From contig JAAVTG010000043.1 of NCBI GenBank assembly GCA_011947345.1, forward strand, positions 930,001-994,000: DNA of 64,000 bases. Direction: 5' to 3'. Below the pieces are notes generated by a model, which saw nothing but the letters and a program-made list of their open reading frames with translations, was not told where the DNA came from and did not search any database. Position 1 is the first letter of the stretch. Every line of letters starts with the position of its first letter. The translations under genes were made by a program, and so were the position numbers. The stretch is from Phytophthora quininea. Taxonomy: Eukaryota > Oomycota > Peronosporomycetes > Peronosporales > Peronosporaceae. This document shows positions 11,104-21,601 of the stretch, one piece after another.

Positions 11104-11779
11104 CTCTGGATTTAACCTATTTGGCACAGCAAAAGATTGACTTTGACGGCTGGAGGGGGAAGCGGGAAGGTTCACTTGCGGCTTGTATGTGACATCAGAA
11201 ACTAACGCATGTTGGTTTGAAACTAGGAGGAGTTGATTTGAAATCTGTGAAGTTGAAGATCACGGCAAGTTCTTGTGTCACCAGGCTCAAAAGCCTGGTT
11301 CCATGTGATAAGCGGAGCAGAATGGAGTCTCCGCTGTGGTGACAGAAAGTATGTGTGGTAAAACAGGGGTTTGTCATGTGTGGAGCACGATTCCTTATCT
11401 AAGACGGCGAACTGCCTTTCGTTGAGGCCAACCTCGAGAGAAATGCAACTTGTATCTCTTGTGTCCGCTGCTGAAAGCTGTCAGCATTCTGTTCTGTGAA
11501 TGAATTTCGCTCCTGTTCGTATCGCCAAGTCTTACTTGCAGGACGACAGCGCATTTTCACCGAGTTGGGAGCCATGTCAAGTTGACCAAGCGCCAACGAT
11601 CGCCAAGTCGTGGCGTGGCAATCGTGAACATCCCGAGTGGGGTGCCAGCTGTCGACGGCGCTCCGGAAAAAGCTGCGATGTGCCGAGCTTTGGAGAGGCC
11701 GGTACCGGTATAGTCAGTCCCGCCTCCAGCCGCTGGCGAGCCCGAAGCCACGTACGTGCCCACAAGCGAATTCTCCCCG
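11104..11779. other. Intergenic region between ProRS and the first Kazal gene
   Basis: This stretch lies between divergent genes and must hold both promoters. Short frames exist on both strands but none is convincing. Confidence 0.5.
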
Positions 11780-12148
11780 ATGCCCGTCAAGCTGCTGAGC
11801 GTGGCGGTGGCGGCTGTGCTGGCCTGCTCGCGCGTCGTGGAGGCGCTGGACCGGGACAAGATGCTCGAGGTGGTGGGCACCGTGCACGGCGACCGCCGCA
11901 TCGTCGTCAAGTACGACGACCTAGAAGAGGACCGCGAGGAGAAGAAGTGCTACGGAGAGTTCACACGGGACATCGACCCCGTGTGCGGCTCGAACGGCAA
12001 GAAGTACACCAATTTGAGCATGTTCAACTACCGCCAGTGCATGATCAAGATCCAGGAGGGCACCGAGATCCAGCTTGTGGACATGGACTTTTGCAAGGAC
12101 GCCGAGCTGGAGGACATGGAGCACATCGACCAAGAACCCGTCGAGTAG
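11780..12148 (+). CDS. Secreted Kazal-like serine protease inhibitor, copy 1
   Basis: The 122-residue protein has a signal peptide (MPVKLLSVAVAAVLACSRVVEA) and one Kazal-like domain. Four cysteines are present: one before the reactive loop, one in PVCGSNGKKY, one in YRQC and one in DFC. Against a classical Kazal domain the second and fourth cysteines are missing together (F at the second), so one whole disulfide is lost, as known for atypical oomycete EPI domains. The inferred P1 residue is Arg, which would suit trypsin-like host proteases. The tail is acidic. The frame is intact. The GTG at 11756 gives a longer frame, but the ATG at 11780 fits the signal peptide. Two paralogues follow in the same direction. 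Confidence 0.9.
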   Translation: MPVKLLSVAVAAVLACSRVVEALDRDKMLEVVGTVHGDRRIVVKYDDLEEDREEKKCYGEFTRDIDPVCGSNGKKYTNLSMFNYRQCMIKIQEGTEIQLVDMDFCKDAELEDMEHIDQEPVE

Positions 12149-12621
12149 GACGCCCGACGTGTCCAGGTCCGATCCTTCGACAGCGCGACGTATGACATGG
12201 CAAACTCACGTGACGTTGCTGCAGACGGTGAAGCGATAATGTATTGGCGGGTCCTGGTAGGGCTTGCGTGTGGTGGAGACACTCGCTCCGACGTAGGAAG
12301 CTTTAGGTGGCGAGCGAAGACTGCTCACCCGTGTATGAATAATAATTCTATTCTTTTGGCTTCATGCGAGGTGCTTCGATGCTGAGTGCTCGATGAAATT
12401 CATCGTCGTTGATATTGGCGATCAACTGCAGATCTCAAGGAGTTGCTTCGCGCTGTCTCCGCTCAACCAAGAAGTAATGACGCGACAGTGCGGACCATAC
12501 GATGGATCGCCTGTTGCACCGCAGAGCATGAGAGCGCGACCGTGCGGCAATGCAGCGCTCACATCAGTAGAGGACCCTCGACGCGCAGAGTAAAATACTT
12601 TTGGTAGACGACGCTCCAGCG
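12149..12621. other. Spacer between Kazal copies 1 and 2
   Basis: No gene is visible. The spacer is about 470 bases, almost the same as the next one, as expected for tandem duplication units. Confidence 0.5.
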
Positions 12622-13019
12622 ATGAAGACGTTCCTGGTAGTGTTGGCGACGACAGCGCTGCTGGCGACTTCGAGCAGTGCAGACCAAGTCCTGATGCGAG
12701 AGAAGCGGTTGCGGACGGTGAGCAAAGTGCACGGCAACCCGGTGGTGTTCGTGACTGGTGAGGAGAAGCGGGCCAAGCGACACGGCCACTGTACCGACAG
12801 CGGGGCCCGGGAGGAAGCCCCGTGTGCGGCTCGAACGGCAAAAAGTACCTGAACATCGACGTCTTCAACTACAACAAGTGCCTGATCAAGGCCGAGTTCG
12901 GCGAGATCGTCGAGGTCGTGAATATGAGCATTTGCAAGGACGCAGACATGGAGGATGCCGAAAACGAGGACGCGGAAGACGAAGTGATTAAGCCCGACGA
13001 CATGAAGGAGGAGAATTAA
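12622..13019 (+). CDS. Secreted Kazal-like inhibitor, copy 2, with one-base frameshift
   Basis: Starts with ATG and a signal peptide (MKTFLVVLATTALLATSSSA). A region shared with copy 3 follows (LRTVSKVHGN, EEKRAKRHGHC). The frame breaks by one base near 12815, next to a run of four C, immediately before the VCGSNGKKY motif; the other frame then completes the domain with YNKC and SICKD. Aligned with copy 3, one base is missing here. Four-cysteine atypical Kazal layout as in copy 1, with Arg at the inferred P1. The C-terminal tail is acidic with a Lys-containing end. If the frameshift is real, only the N-terminal half is made. Confidence 0.8.
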
Positions 13020-13488
13020 AACGGGAGTCACTCGACTCGGTGAGCCGGGACTTTGGCGGCAATGCAGACACCGCCGACAACTGCGGTAGGGATATTGGAC
13101 GTGTTGGCAGCCCGCTTCCACTGGAGAATGCGACGTGCAGATAGATTAAGTGCCGACGGTACTGCCATTAGTTGGCATGTAGATGGAGCCAAAGCAAGCG
13201 CTAGTAAAATGCGCGCAGTGTACGATAATGAAGCTCCACACACCATGCCACGTACTTGGCTTTCGTTGTGAACCTACACTTGCCGAAAAGCAAATTTCAG
13301 TGCACCGATCCCATGATGGAGATCCGGGAACCCCTTCGGTGGTGGGCACTCACGATCGGCAGATTGCCAGATGGATCTCGGACACCAAAGCTGTGCCCAG
13401 GCCGATAGACCGCCGCTGGCTTTGTCGGAGCGCACTCAGAAACCCCTGCATCGGTGACAACCAAGCACAGCCCGACGACCAAGCAGAA
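13020..13488. other. Spacer between Kazal copies 2 and 3
   Basis: No gene is visible in this 469-base spacer. Open frames through it on the plus strand are upstream extensions of copy 3 without domain content. Confidence 0.5.
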
Positions 13489-13841
13489 ATGAAGACCTAT
13501 GTCGTGGTAGCTGCGACGACGCTACTGTTGGTGTGCTCGCCCGTGGTGGCGCTGGATCGAGAGAAGCGGCTTCGTGTCGTGAGTCCTGTGCACGCCAACG
13601 AGCGCGTGTTGGTGAGCGGCCAAGAACAGCGCGAAAGAGACACGGCCACTGCGTGGACGACGGCACGCGCAACCAGGACCCGGTGTGCGCCTCCAACGGC
13701 AAGAAGTACCTCAACATGAACCGGTACCTGTACAACAAGTGTCTGGTCAAGGCCGAGGAAGGCGAGGACATTGAGATCGTCGACCTCGAGTTCTGCAGGG
13801 AGGCCTTGCTCGAGGACATCGAGAGCGAGGGGCTCGTCTAG
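13489..13841 (+). CDS. Secreted Kazal-like inhibitor, copy 3, with one-base frameshift
   Basis: ATG at 13489 with signal peptide (MKTYVVVAATTLLLVCSPVVA) and the shared pre-domain (LRVVSPVHANERVLVSG). The frame changes near 13632. Relative to copy 2 one base is missing just before RHGHC. The second frame carries the Kazal domain: HCVDDGTRNQDPVCASNGKKY, YNKC and LEFC, again four cysteines with Arg at P1. The tail is short and acidic (EDIESEGLV). Copies 2 and 3 are closer to each other than to copy 1. All three would be secreted and are candidates for inhibiting plant apoplastic subtilases; the target is inferred from known family members. Confidence 0.8.
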
Positions 13842-14143
13842 CGGACTAACCATTATATCTACCTACCTGTTTATTCTAACCACGTTGATGTTGTCGTTCT
13901 TCATGCGTTGTCGACACCAGCAATCGAATGTTTTCTGCCGTCTCTGGCCCAGCAAAGCGCTGTGAACTTTGTCCGCAGCCTCGCCCGCAATCTGGCCGCT
14001 CCGATTGCCCCCGGTAGTTTCACGTCAACCTGTTGAGGTTCAGTCACGTCGGTCCCGCTCAGATCCCGACGTGTGTCCAAGTACGTAAAGATCCCATTCG
14101 TGAACACGCGGCCTCGAGATCAAGCCCCAAAACGTCCCAACCG

Positions 14144-15399
14144 ATGCTGTCCAAGACCAAGACTCTGTGCAAGACACTGCACCCCCGCGGCGTGCGCTGC
14201 ATGGGGCAGCCCCTCACATCGACGACTCCAAGTTCTCGGCCTTCAGCCTCAAGCTCTCGGACGACCAGCGCGAGTTCCAGCAGTTGGCGCGCAAGTTCGC
14301 TCGGGACGAGATGATCCCCAAGGAGAGGCACTACGACCAGACGATGGAGTATCCGCAGGAGATCTTCGAGAAAGCCTGGGAGCTGGGACTGGTCAACACC
14401 CACGTGCCCGAGAAGTTCGGCGGCCTCGGCTTGGGGTCGCTTGACGGCTGCATCATTGGGGAAGAGCTGGCCTATGGCTGCACGGGCATGGCCACCGCCA
14501 TGGAGGCAAACGGTCTGGCCACGGCCCCATTGCTAGTGGCAGGATCTGATGCCCAGAATAAGAAATACCTGGGACGACTGGTCGAGGAGCCTGTGCAGGC
14601 CGCCTACTGCGTGACGGAGCCTGGCGCAGGCTCCGACGTGGCTGGGGCCAAGACCACAGCCGTCAAGAAAGGAGACAAGTGGGTCCTCAACGGCTCCAAG
14701 ATGTGGATCACCAACGGCGGAGTGGCCAAGTGGTACTTTGTGCTGGCCAAGACGGATGCCAACGCCAATGCTGGCCAGGCCTTCACAGGTTTCATTGTGG
14801 ACGCAGACTCGCCAGGTATTACCGTGGGCAGGAAGGAGATCAACATTGGCCAGAGGTGCTCGGACACCCGCGGCATCACCTTTGAGGACGTGGCGGTGCC
14901 GCAGGAGAACGTGCTGGGGGACGTTGGCTACGGCTTTAAGATCGCCATGAAGGCCTTCGACATCACTAGGCCTCCGGTGGCGATTGGAGCCGTGGGGCTC
15001 GCTCGTCGAGCCTTCGACGAGGCTCGAAAGTACGCGCTGGAGCGCAAGACGATGGGCCAACCGATCGCCATGCACCAGGCGATCCAGTTCATGCTGGCGG
15101 ACATGGCTACGGGCATCGAAGCCGGTCGCCAACTGACATACAAGGCTGCCTACGAGATCGACTGCGGACGCAAGAACACCATGTTCGCTTCCATGGCCAA
15201 GCGCTTCGCCGGCGACCACGCCAACAAGGTGACGACGGACGCCATCCAGATTTTCGGTGGCGCGGGCTTCAACACCGAGTACCCCGTCGAGAAGCTCTTC
15301 CGTGACGCCAAGATCTACCAGATCTACGAAGGAACGTCGCAGATCCAGCGCATGATCATCGCCAAGGAAATGTTCTCGCGCCAAAGCATGGATCCGTAA
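14144..15399 (+). CDS. Medium-chain-type acyl-CoA dehydrogenase (mitochondrial)
   Basis: A flavoenzyme of beta-oxidation that would introduce the first double bond into acyl-CoA and pass electrons to ETF. Seen: the acyl-CoA dehydrogenase signature ([22 protein letters not shown]), the C-terminal [19 protein letters not shown] and the catalytic Glu in IYEGTSQIQ, where medium-chain enzymes place it. The reading frame in the body begins only with a GTG. An ATG at 14144 in another frame gives a basic, amphipathic leader ([19 protein letters not shown]) that looks like a mitochondrial targeting peptide. A one-base shift near 14208, in a GGGG or CCCC run, joins the two. The 302-base gaps on either side show no gene. 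Confidence 0.9.
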
Positions 15400-15701
15400 T
15401 TGGTGTTAGGCTTTCAGGCTTTTGGAGATGTCAGAAGCGGTGGAATGGTGTTGGAGATTTGCATACCGTTGGGGCGATGATGAGCTTGTGGTAAACGCTG
15501 CGTGACGACTGGTGCTTCAGAGAAGAGTCCAGGGGCAACACGACTGTCGGAAGTTCACGTTGCAGGCGGCAATAACATAAATGTAAAACACACGAAAACG
15601 TAGTGGCTGGTAGGTTCAAATGGTGTCTATGATGATGATGATGGGGTAGCACTACGAGGCTTTAACTTTTATTTGACGAGGAGGGAGGAATACGTGGCAG
15701 C

Positions 15702-16629
15702 TCACCACTCGAATGTCCGCGTCTCCCACTGGATCTCTTGGCGGCGTTCCTCCTTCTTTGCGTTGTTCTCCTTGTTGTCCGGGTCTACCGGGTTGGCCTC
15801 CTGCTTCACGTCGACCTTTTGCTCCTGTTCAAATCCAAGTGAGCCACGCCATCCAGCAAAGACAAGCAACGGACCATTGCAACGGACCTCGTGGGTCGAG
15901 GTAGGCGATTCTTGGGCCTCCTGGGCCTTCTGCTTCTGCGATTCGAGCTGCTGCACCAGAGACTCGTTCTCTCGCGTGAGCGCCTCCCGCTCGCTGACAA
16001 CCTGCAGCAAGTCGTGTCGCTTCTCGAGCTCCACTGCCAACTGCTTGAGCTGCATCATTTCAATCTGAAAACCGCACGGTTAGCAGTCAAGGAGAGAGAA
16101 ATCAATTGCCACCACATGCGTCTCACCTTCTTCCGCTTCACAAACCTCCGCTGCGCTTCCCGATGCTTCGCTCGTCGCTCTTCATCTGTCGCTCTTTTCG
16201 GTGTGGCGGGGCCTCCTGGTTTCGAGATCGCGAAGGCGGGGGTGGCGACCCCCATCGATTTGTCCAGCGACAGCCCGCCGATCATCGGTCGAGGCAAGCC
16301 GGGGGCGGGGAACGGCAGTCTGCTGGGCGGGAGGCCATCGTCACGCGGCGGGGAGGTAGTGGTGCAAACGGCGCTCCTCGCGGGTCCAACGTCGGTCTCG
16401 CGCCTTCATACGGGTATCGGTAGTGGTTGTCTTGGTCCTGCGGGTAGTGCTGCGGTGGGTGGTCCTGCTGCTGGTACTGTGGGCTCTCGTTGTCATACGC
16501 CGGCGGACGTAGCGGCTCGTACGGAAGCGAGCTGCTGCTGCTGGCGGCTCCGGACATGCCTGTTGTAGTGGAATACAGCGAAGACGTCCAGGTGGGTCGT
16601 CCTTGCGTGTGGTGGTGCTCCATCAGCAT
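15702..16629 (-). CDS. bZIP transcription factor with non-canonical basic region
   Basis: Exon 1 encodes a Gln/Pro/Tyr/His-rich N-terminal part, then the basic region TDEERRAKHREAQRRFVKRKK. Intron 16065-16126 (62 nt, GTGAGA donor, phase 0) is followed by a leucine-zipper coil (MMQLKQLAVELEKRHDLL, ENESLVQQLESQKQ) and a charged tail. Compared with Yap/GCN4-type factors, the invariant Asn is His and the Arg eight residues later is Val, so both main DNA-contact residues are replaced. Unusual substitutions at the Asn are known in oomycete bZIPs. A one-base shift near 16350 in a CCCC run joins the N-terminal part to the basic region. Start taken at the ATG 16629. Confidence 0.8.
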
Positions 16630-18970
16630 CCCGGTCGGTGCGTTCTCGTGTCTGTTGGGGGCCTGCAAATGCTGTCGTGGAATCCAAGCGGGTCGAGGAC
16701 ACGCAGTGCAAGACGATACAAACTGCCGAGCGCTTGAGCTTGTGCCTGCAGGCGAACGGATACCGCTGGCGCCGTGCGGACGAGTATGCTACTGTCGAAT
16801 TGGATGAGCTGATGGGATGTCAACCGCCCAACTCGTCGAGTGGCTGGCGCGGTCGTGCGCCGCGGGTGGATGGCAAAGAAGCAACAGCGTCATCGCCGAG
16901 CAAGTTGCGCCTGTGCCAGCGAGCGGCCCGGGCGCGCCACCAGAGACACGGCAAGCACGTTGAAGGGTGGAGGGCAGGCCTGCAAGCCGCCGTCGAGTGG
17001 CGAGCAGACCGTCTCTCCTCGTGAATCGCTGCACCACGATCGCGTGATGACCTTGCTGTCCATGGACATGAGACCATGATGTGGCATGCTTCTGAAGGTC
17101 GCAGTAACGGTCGATCACTTGAAATCAGTATATTTGTCGTATTCGCCGCCAAGCGTGACACATATAACCTGTGCAGAAGCATCTTGAAGGATGGGCCGAT
17201 GCGGTCTGCTTGGTTCCTGGTCTCTGTCGAGTCAACCGCAGCCAGCTGGAGCGAAAGCCGAATTTCGAGCTGCTCTCTCGCTCGTTGGTGTAGTCGTCGC
17301 GCGAATGCTAACCAGCGCCAGGCCATTCTCATTAGTTTTTGTTGCGCTAAGCGCAGAGCCCGAGGGCGGAGAAGAGAGGGCGGTCCTCAATGTGCGCCAT
17401 GAAGGAACACACGCCGCCAAAAAGACCAACTCGTGGATCCTGTCGGAAGCAGCAGCGCAAGTAAAGCTCCTCCACTCCGGTCGTCGCTTTGGCCTGCCGG
17501 CTCTCCGTAAGCCTGAAGCCGCTGCATCGAAGCAGCGATGCCATGGCAGCCTCGGAAGAACTGACAGCCCTCGGTAACCGCTGCAAGCGCGCGAAGCGAC
17601 CCAGCTTCCCGTCCGTCGCTCCTTTCCCCGGCGATGACTGGTTCGCGATTGCAAAAGGCTGTCTCACGAGACCTCTCTGAGTTGCCAGCACAGCGGCGGG
17701 GCCGAGCGGCGTCGACCAGTTCGCGTTGTGCTCGACGCCCGCCATGGTCTCCACTTGCATCTGATTTGGATCGCCAACTTCAGAAAGTGCGTCATCGAGC
17801 ACCGGCAGCAATGCTATGACCAAGACGCTGCGAGCAGCTCGAACCGCTCGAGCGCCGCTGGCTGATCGCCCGCACCATCAGCGCCGCCCTCGGACGCATC
17901 CACCTGCCGGGCAACCGTCCGGACTCGATTTGTTAAACGAGTTTCTGGCGCACTTGAAGTCGATTCGGTCAGCTCTGCAAAGCCACCGAGAGCAACGGTT
18001 GACTGGCAAGATTGGTCTTCCCGAAGATGATCATCCGCCGTGCTGCTGGTAAGTCGATTGCTGGTAGAATTTCAGCATTTCTGACACATCCGATAGCGAC
18101 CCCAAACGTCCTCCTGGCAGTCCATGCTACCATTCACTGCAACCGAAAGTATCGGAGAACTGCAAGATCAGCAAAGGCATCAGCGTAGCAGTTGACTGAC
18201 GGCGTTGATGCGGTGGAAGTTTAACGGCGGAAATCACGAGGGCAATCATGTGTCTGGTATTCAGCTCGACAACGCAAAATATTTTCACCGTTCGTGATAA
18301 CTTGCTGATCTTGTTCTTGTTTCGTGAGTCATGAATCATAATGACCACCCCACTCGGAAGATATTTCGGTGGGCCTTCTAAGGCAGCAAGAGGTTTGCTA
18401 CAGTGTACATGCCATGGAAATACAGGCACCTCAAAGTCAATGGCGATGTTGAATGAGCCGCAAACGTACGCACAATAGCAACCAAAGTATCCTTTTCTCA
18501 ATCCAACTCCTTAGGAAAAACGAATAAAGTCTCAAAGCAAGACAGCAAAAATATGGGAGTTTTGACGATGTGCGGCGAGGACAGTTCGCTTTTGGGACAG
18601 CTCTAACTCAGAAGCACAGCGCTTGCGCCCCGGTAGCGACCTCGGCACAGCTTGCCCAGCATTTCGTCGCATACCTACCGGTAGCTCAATGAATTGGCAG
18701 CACAGCAGAAGAGCTGCTCGCTCGCTTGCTTGTCGGAATTTTGAGCGCCGATTTGCTGTATGCAGTTGGAACCTGCGTTTTCCAGGTCTTTGCCAAGTTT
18801 TTCTGCAGGAAGTAGAACATTGAGCACTCTGCTAGCTATCTTTCACTTTATTTACTCTGGTCACTCGAGGCTACGTGGACGCACGACTCGAAACGCTCTT
18901 CTTCTAGCAAACATCAAAAACATAACACGCTTCTCTCGCTATCAGGACACATTGGGGCTGGTCAGCCGCT
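16630..18970. other. Gene-poor 2.3 kb region
   Basis: Many overlapping open frames occur on both strands without recognisable domains. The best coding look is on the plus strand at 17540-18050, where an ATG opens AASEELTALGNRCKRAKRP and other frames continue with LERRWLIARTISAALGR and LNEFLAHLKSIRSALQ. That reading would need several frame changes and could be a decayed or error-ridden gene. Nothing else is supportable. Confidence 0.35.
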
Positions 18971-20158
18971 TCACTTGCCGATCTTGGACTCGGACGCAGA
19001 CCACGCTGCGTCTGGGTACAGCTCGTTGATGGCGGCCAAGTCGCCCTTGCTCAGGTATTTCCGCTGGCCGATGGCTGCCGTCGCCGTCTCGTTGCATACG
19101 GACTTGGTGATGTCCGTGCAGTCGTCGTTGTCGTTCAAATTGCAGAACTTGGTACCCTCCTCAACGCAGTCGGACTGCTCCGTGCCGGTGCAGTATTTAG
19201 GCTGGCAAAAGCCGTACGTCATGGGGTAATGCATGACACTGTCGAGGTCGTAGGGCCCGCCGACGCTCAGGTCTCGGATCGTCATCTCGGACCAAATGCT
19301 CTGGTCGATTTCGTCCCAGAAGACGCCGATAGTGCGCTGAGGGTGCTGGTGCTCATGGTACATCCCCAGCGAGTGGCCGATCTCGTGCATGGCCGACCCG
19401 TAGACGGTCTTGAGATCATCGTCGACTTCGAAGCAGCGGTCGGCCAGGTTCATGGTCTGGGCCCCTTCGTCGGTGATGCCGATGCTGGAGTTGCAGTCGC
19501 GGCCACTGGACGGGTGCTTGAAGTCCACCCAGTTGGCGCACGAGTCGCAGTACGACAAACTGTCGTTTGTGCAGCCTGCGGTCGTCACGAAGCGCACGTT
19601 GGTGCTCTCCTCGTACTTGCTCATGGCCTCGTAGATGTACGACTTTTGCTTCGAGCTGAACGGGTACTCCTCGTTCAGCTGGTAGCAGATCACACCGCTG
19701 TCCCAAATGCGTTGCGTGGACACCACGACCAACGATAGACGACGGCGGCCTTCCTCGAGCTCGTCACCGTCCTCGTCGACTTCAGCGTCCGCCTTATTGA
19801 TGCTCTCCTCGTACTCGCGGTACGCTGTCTCCTCGTCGATGCGCTTCTGGAAGTTGTGCTTCGGACACGCCACTTGGGTCGCCTTGTCGTGCACGCGTTC
19901 GATGAGGTAGCAGCCGGCCTTACCGTTTGAGCAGGCCACGTACGAGTCTTCGCCGTAGTATTTCATGCTGCGGTGGCGCATCGACACGCCGTTGATCTTG
20001 CAGTCCTTGGGGCCGAGCTTCGTCACCGTCGTCGAGTCTTCCTCGTCGTCCGACTTGAACACGCGGAACGTCACCGACGACTCATGCTCTGCCGACACGC
20101 ACACCACCAACGCCAGCAGCAGCGTCACCACCACGGAGCACCTGATCCAGCCGGCCAT
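18971..20158 (-). CDS. Secreted astacin-type metalloprotease with Cys-rich pro-domain
   Basis: The 395-residue product has a signal peptide (residues about 1-23), a Cys-rich pro-region (Cys 53, 76, 83, 98), an acidic linker ending EEGRRR that could be a processing site, and an M12A catalytic domain. The zinc site HEIGHSLGMYHE is at about 258-269, and the Met-turn SVMHYPM is at about 307-313. The C-terminal part carries extra cysteines and ends with LAAINELYPDA. It would act outside the cell; the substrate is unknown. The pro-region matches most of the mature part of the small secreted protein encoded divergently at 20724. Intact, single exon. Confidence 0.92.
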   Translation of the reverse strand: MAGWIRCSVVVTLLLALVVCVSAEHESSVTFRVFKSDDEEDSTTVTKLGPKDCKINGVSMRHRSMKYYGEDSYVACSNGKAGCYLIERVHDKATQVACPKHNFQKRIDEETAYREYEESINKADAEVDEDGDELEEGRRRLSLVVVSTQRIWDSGVICYQLNEEYPFSSKQKSYIYEAMSKYEESTNVRFVTTAGCTNDSLSYCDSCANWVDFKHPSSGRDCNSSIGITDEGAQTMNLADRCFEVDDDLKTVYGSAMHEIGHSLGMYHEHQHPQRTIGVFWDEIDQSIWSEMTIRDLSVGGPYDLDSVMHYPMTYGFCQPKYCTGTEQSDCVEEGTKFCNLNDNDDCTDITKSVCNETATAAIGQRKYLSKGDLAAINELYPDAAWSASESKIGK

Positions 20159-20723
20159 GTTGTCAAGGTGGCGGGCGATACACTTGCAGTCGAGAAAACG
20201 ACCAATGCGCAGATTAGTTCGGGCGGTCTCGCTAGTATCGTCGGCCGGTGCAAGTTTCTCTCTACCTATCCGGGGTCTCCTTTGCTTGGGTGGCGATGAT
20301 GCCGCTCCTCTGCTGGGGCGTCGAGCACTTGAGACCAGGTTGCGACTTGAGTCTTGCGGTGGTGACAGCCCCGGACTCTACGGGGAATCCAGATTGCAAG
20401 AGTTTCGATAGCAAATTGAGCACTACGACAGAGTGAGTCTCGTCGTGGTCCCCGCTACAATCGCCACCTGTCGACGAAGTAGAGGCCCCGCCAAGCAGGG
20501 CGAGCCATATAGTGTCAGTCCGATTCAGCCTGGCTCTTCCGGCTGTTGGTCGAGAAGGCACTGCACGATGTGGCTCCGCGGCCTTTACCCCACAAAAGTC
20601 TCTCCTTTGCTGAGTTGCCACCGTCGACTCGACGATCCTCATCCTGCAGCGCTCTCCTGCCCTTGTCTTGCCCTGTGTCCGACTGTCCAAAGCTCTGAGA
20701 AGTTCTAAACGCACACAAGCGAG
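20159..20723. other. Divergent promoter region of the astacin and small secreted genes
   Basis: These 565 bases separate two divergently transcribed genes whose products share a domain, so a bidirectional regulatory region is likely. No gene is visible. Confidence 0.5.
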
Positions 20724-21189
20724 ATGCTCGGCCGATCAATCAACGTGCTGGCGGTGGCGCTGACGGTGCTGGCCGCCTGCTGCGCGCTGGCGCTGGGCGG
20801 CTACACGTACCCGGAGTGCTCCACCAACGGCAAGGGCTGCTGCGACTTCGGCACGGGCTCCATGAAGAACCGCGGCTACATCATCGTGCAGATCTCGGGC
20901 GACGACATGGTCGTCACCTGCTCCAACGGCGTGCTGCGCTGCTCGTGGGAGAACCCGAGCAAGACCGCCAGCTACGAGGCCGCGACCAACGTTACCTGCC
21001 CCGGTATGGCAAGGAAGGTCTCGCTTGTGTGTGTGTGTCTAGAAAATTGACCTTTTTTGCTTTCTTGCAGACTTTGCATCGCTCATGGAGTCGCGCTCGG
21101 AGTTGACGTACCTGGAAGGAGTCAAGGAGAAGAGTACGACCACCACCGACGAGTCGGGTGCCGGCACTGTGACGACTGCCAACTACTAG
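20724..21189 (+). CDS. Small secreted protein sharing the astacin pro-domain
   Basis: Exons 20724-21003 and 21071-21189 join in phase across an intron with a GTATGG donor and a TTGCAG acceptor, giving 132 residues. The signal peptide is residues 1-25. The mature part has cysteines at about 32, 39, 40, 66, 73 and 92, with SMKNRG, VVTCSNGVLRC and NVTCP matching SMRHRS, YVACSNGKAGC and QVACP of the astacin pro-region, including the same six-residue gap between the middle cysteines. The second exon is Ser/Thr-rich. No known family is recognised. An inhibitory or chaperone role toward the protease is a testable inference. Confidence 0.85.
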
Positions 21190-21601
21190 CCTCGTTGGGG
21201 AAAACTACTCTATCCACGTTTTTCAAGCGCTCGTTCCTTTGTGTTTCTTCGTGTCAAGTTGTGTTTGGAAGGAGACGAGCGGTCCCAGTCGTAGAGAGAA
21301 CGTTATCGATAATCTAAGTGCACATCAGCTCAAAGCTTCTGAGTACGTTGTCGTTTGACTGCCTCCTTGCTATCCATATACGGACATCTCGTTGAAAACA
21401 GTAAAGCAAATTTATTTTGTTTGTTCAACTCGGCAAGACGAGCAAGTTGTTACGGGAAATGACTTCATGTCGACTTAAATAACAGACGTGCGCGACTGCG
21501 GCGAGAGCTTCCCCATGGTCCTGGCGCCGCAGCTTGAGCGCAACGTAATTGGAGAGAGTCTTCCGACGAACTCCCTCCGCTCTGATCAATCAACTTGGCA
21601 A
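21190..21601. other. Convergent intergenic region
   Basis: Between two convergent genes; no coding signal is seen. Confidence 0.5.

Noticed and set aside
12601..13841. Kazal copies 2 and 3 as two-exon genes with introns at the breaks
   Set aside because: No donor or acceptor fits at the break sites, and alignment between the copies shows simple one-base gaps.
14533..15384. 283-codon minus-strand ORF
   Set aside because: It lies entirely opposite the conserved acyl-CoA dehydrogenase and reflects its GC-rich codon usage.
17347..17823. 158-codon minus-strand ORF
   Set aside because: Starts with TTG, has no domain, and the plus strand of the same stretch reads at least as well.
18127..18501. 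124-codon minus-strand ORF
   Set aside because: No ATG at the start, no domain, and composition typical of non-coding AT-richer DNA.
19229..19738. 169-codon plus-strand ORF
   Set aside because: Shadow of the astacin catalytic domain on the other strand.
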